A stretch of 64,000 bases of DNA, from contig NZ_JBHFPV010000002.1 in the NCBI RefSeq assembly GCF_042611095.1, forward strand, positions 620,001-684,000, written 5' to 3'. This DNA is from Meishania litoralis (GTDB taxonomy: Bacteria; Bacteroidota; Bacteroidia; Flavobacteriales; Flavobacteriaceae). The position numbers and the translations under genes are program-made. The number at the start of each line of letters is the position of its first letter. The stretch's first letter is position 1. Positions 62,404 to 64,000 of this stretch are shown here, piece by piece. The notes below the pieces were generated by a model that saw only the letters and a program-made list of their open reading frames with translations, was not told the DNA's origin and made no database searches.

Positions 62404-63492
62404 ATGGCCAATAAGAAAATACTTACCAAAAAATCTCTCGATTTCTTCGAAAAATACCTGAACAACGCATCGCCTACCGGTTATGAATGGGAAGGGCAAA
62501 AACTTTGGATGGACTACCTGAAACCCTACGTGGATACCTTTATAACAGATACTTATGGTACGGCGGTTGGTGTTATCAATCCAGATGCCAAATATAAAGT
62601 CGTCATTGAAGGGCACTCCGACGAGATTTCGTGGTACGTAAACTATATTACCGACAATGGGCTTATTTACGTAATCCGTAATGGAGGCAGCGACCACCAA
62701 ATAGCTCCCTCTAAGTGGGTGAACATCCATACCAAAAAAGGTATTGTCGAAGGTATTTTCGGGTGGCCTGCGATCCATACCCGAAGCAGGACAAAAGAGG
62801 AGCCCCCGAAGCTTGATAACATTACGATCGATGTAGGTGCCAAGAATAAAGAAGAGGTCGAAAAATTGGGCGTTCATGTAGGTTGTGTTATTACATACCC
62901 AGATGGGTTCAAAGTGTTGAACAAAGACAAGTTCGTTTGCAGGGCCATCGATAATCGAGCTGGTGGGTTTATGATTGCCGAAGTGGCACGATTAATTCAT
63001 GAAAACAAGAAAAAACTCCCGTTCGGACTCTATATCACCAATTCGGTCCAAGAAGAAATCGGGTTACGCGGAGCCGAGATGATTACCAACAGGATCAAGC
63101 CCGATGTAGCGATCATCACCGATGTCTGTCATGATACCACGACCCCGATGATCGAGAAAAAGACCCAGGGGCATACCGAAATCGGCGCAGGACCCGTAAT
63201 TTCTTACGCACCGGCGGTTCAGAACAAGTTGCGCGAGCGCATCATCGAAACGGCCGAGGCCAAAAAGATACCCTTTCAACGATTGGCGGCCTCAAGATCC
63301 ACGGGAACCGACACCGACGCATTTGCCTACAGTAATGGTGGCGTTGCATCGGCATTGATATCGCTGCCGCTTCGTTATATGCATACCACCGTGGAAACGG
63401 TACATCGAGACGATGTGGAGAATGTAATCCGTTTGATGTATGAGACCTTGCTGACCATCAAATCGGGCGAAACGTTCAGTTATTTTGAATGA
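62404..63492 (+). CDS. M42 family zinc aminopeptidase
   Basis: This 362-residue peptidase has the two-zinc ligand set of the M42 family: His in IEGHSDEIS, Asp in CRAIDNRAGG, Glu pair in SVQEEIGLRGAE, Asp in IITDVCHDT, and His in RYMHTTVE near the end. It removes N-terminal residues from peptides in the cytoplasm and usually forms a large tetrahedral assembly. Length is normal. The Nudix gene follows 43 bp later. Confidence 0.94.
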   Translation: MANKKILTKKSLDFFEKYLNNASPTGYEWEGQKLWMDYLKPYVDTFITDTYGTAVGVINPDAKYKVVIEGHSDEISWYVNYITDNGLIYVIRNGGSDHQIAPSKWVNIHTKKGIVEGIFGWPAIHTRSRTKEEPPKLDNITIDVGAKNKEEVEKLGVHVGCVITYPDGFKVLNKDKFVCRAIDNRAGGFMIAEVARLIHENKKKLPFGLYITNSVQEEIGLRGAEMITNRIKPDVAIITDVCHDTTTPMIEKKTQGHTEIGAGPVISYAPAVQNKLRERIIETAEAKKIPFQRLAASRSTGTDTDAFAYSNGGVASALISLPLRYMHTTVETVHRDDVENVIRLMYETLLTIKSGETFSYFE

Positions 63493-63535
63493 TGCCGTAT
63501 AGATCCTTTTTTGGGGAGGAAGTTTTCTGATTTCT

Positions 63536-64000
63536 ATGGATGAACTTGTTGACATTCTCGATTCGGAAGGGAAATACACGGGAAAGACTGCCCTTAAATC
63601 GGAGGCGCATCGCCAAGGATTGTTTCACCCCACCGTTCATATTTGGTTTTATACCAAAAATGGTCAATTATTGATTCAACAACGTGCAAAAACAAAGGAT
63701 ACCCACCCCCTGCTATGGGACGTTTCAGTGGCCGGACATGTTGGTGCGGGTGAAGATATCGAGCTTTCGGCCATTAGGGAGATTCAAGAGGAAATAGGGC
63801 TTGCCGTATCAATAAACGGTCTTGACTTCATTGGCACCGTGAAAGAAGTACATAAAATCGCCGAAGATTTTACAGATTGCGAGTTCCATCATATCTTTTT
63901 GAGCGAATTGAAAGTACCTTTGAAAAGTTTAAAAAGACAAGTAAACGAAGTGCAGGCTTTGCGGCTTATTCCCTTAACACAATTTTCAGAAGAGACCTGG
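63536..64000 (+). CDS. Nudix hydrolase (partial, runs off the window)
   Basis: The frame from ATG 63536 stays open for 155 codons to the window edge. It carries a full Nudix box (GHVGAGE, then seven residues, then REIQEEIGL). The start MDELVDILDSEG and the WDVSVAGHVG stretch resemble the isopentenyl-diphosphate isomerase-like Nudix group, whose usual members are about 170-210 residues. The substrate is unknown. The C-terminal end is missing. Confidence 0.9.
   Translation, partial: MDELVDILDSEGKYTGKTALKSEAHRQGLFHPTVHIWFYTKNGQLLIQQRAKTKDTHPLLWDVSVAGHVGAGEDIELSAIREIQEEIGLAVSINGLDFIGTVKEVHKIAEDFTDCEFHHIFLSELKVPLKSLKRQVNEVQALRLIPLTQFSEETW

Noticed and set aside
1..64000. tRNA, rRNA, CRISPR arrays, restriction-modification or phage-defence genes
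   Set aside because: None was found on reading both strands; all large frames belong to recognised metabolic, envelope or housekeeping families.

Overview
The window is a gene-dense piece of chromosome from a member of the Flavobacteriaceae (Bacteroidota), probably marine. The evidence is the family content: a TonB-dependent receptor paired with a DUF4249 lipoprotein, DUF4835, DUF4294, DUF6090 and DUF6095 proteins, monomeric isocitrate dehydrogenase, long-form GAPDH and an RprXY-like two-component pair. Several intergenic spaces carry the Bacteroidota promoter box TAnnTTTG. Shine-Dalgarno sequences are weak or absent. I see no rRNA, tRNA, CRISPR array, prophage or intact insertion sequence.

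Layout. 1-2276: a Tat-type Gfo/Idh/MocA oxidoreductase and a protein-isoaspartate methyltransferase. 2482-9919: a tight plus-strand run of eight genes, several overlapping by 4 bp (oxidoreductase, 3-hydroxyacyl-CoA dehydrogenase, DUF1015, YggS, exonuclease/GIY-YIG fusion, potassium channel, miaA, gluconokinase), closed by a shared terminator. 9968-22488: a minus-strand housekeeping block: two-component pair, coaE, YbbR-like protein, glycosyltransferase, fabI, recN, DUF4835, coaBC, rpoZ, bamD, dapA. 22578-25039: a split 5'-nucleotidase and a NIPSNAP protein.

25033-32328 is the main accessory region. A minus-strand cluster encodes an ethanolamine-type permease, a gamma-glutamyl-ligase-type glutamine synthetase, an iron alcohol dehydrogenase, a class-I amidotransferase hydrolase, an aldehyde dehydrogenase and a 99-residue unknown. 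Together they can be read as a complete gamma-glutamylated route from ethanolamine to glycine plus glutamate. Short terminal-inverted-repeat elements are inserted twice in this cluster. One pair brackets a small GIY-YIG gene that is broken by an in-frame stop.

32555-34443 holds a DUF6090 protein with a membrane class III nucleotide cyclase. 34545-38840 (minus) carries an M23 peptidase, ligA, a LOG-family protein and prmC. 38889-42016 (plus) is ribD-HAD-DMT exporter-YigZ. 42619-45241 is dnaA, a low-molecular-weight phosphatase and an RsmI-like methylase. 45299-48408 (minus) is a peptidoglycan-linked group: lysozyme-like protein, mltG, a GNAT acetyltransferase and dapF. 48546-56844 (plus) holds htrA, GAPDH, a membrane coiled-coil protein, a GNAT acetyltransferase, trmD, rplS and icd. 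A 680-bp gap between rplS and icd contains an orphan terminator. 56972-64000 holds the TonB receptor/DUF4249 pair, glycerate kinase, DUF6095, DUF4294, an M42 peptidase and a Nudix hydrolase cut by the window edge.

All functions are read from motifs and remembered family features; no database search was possible.
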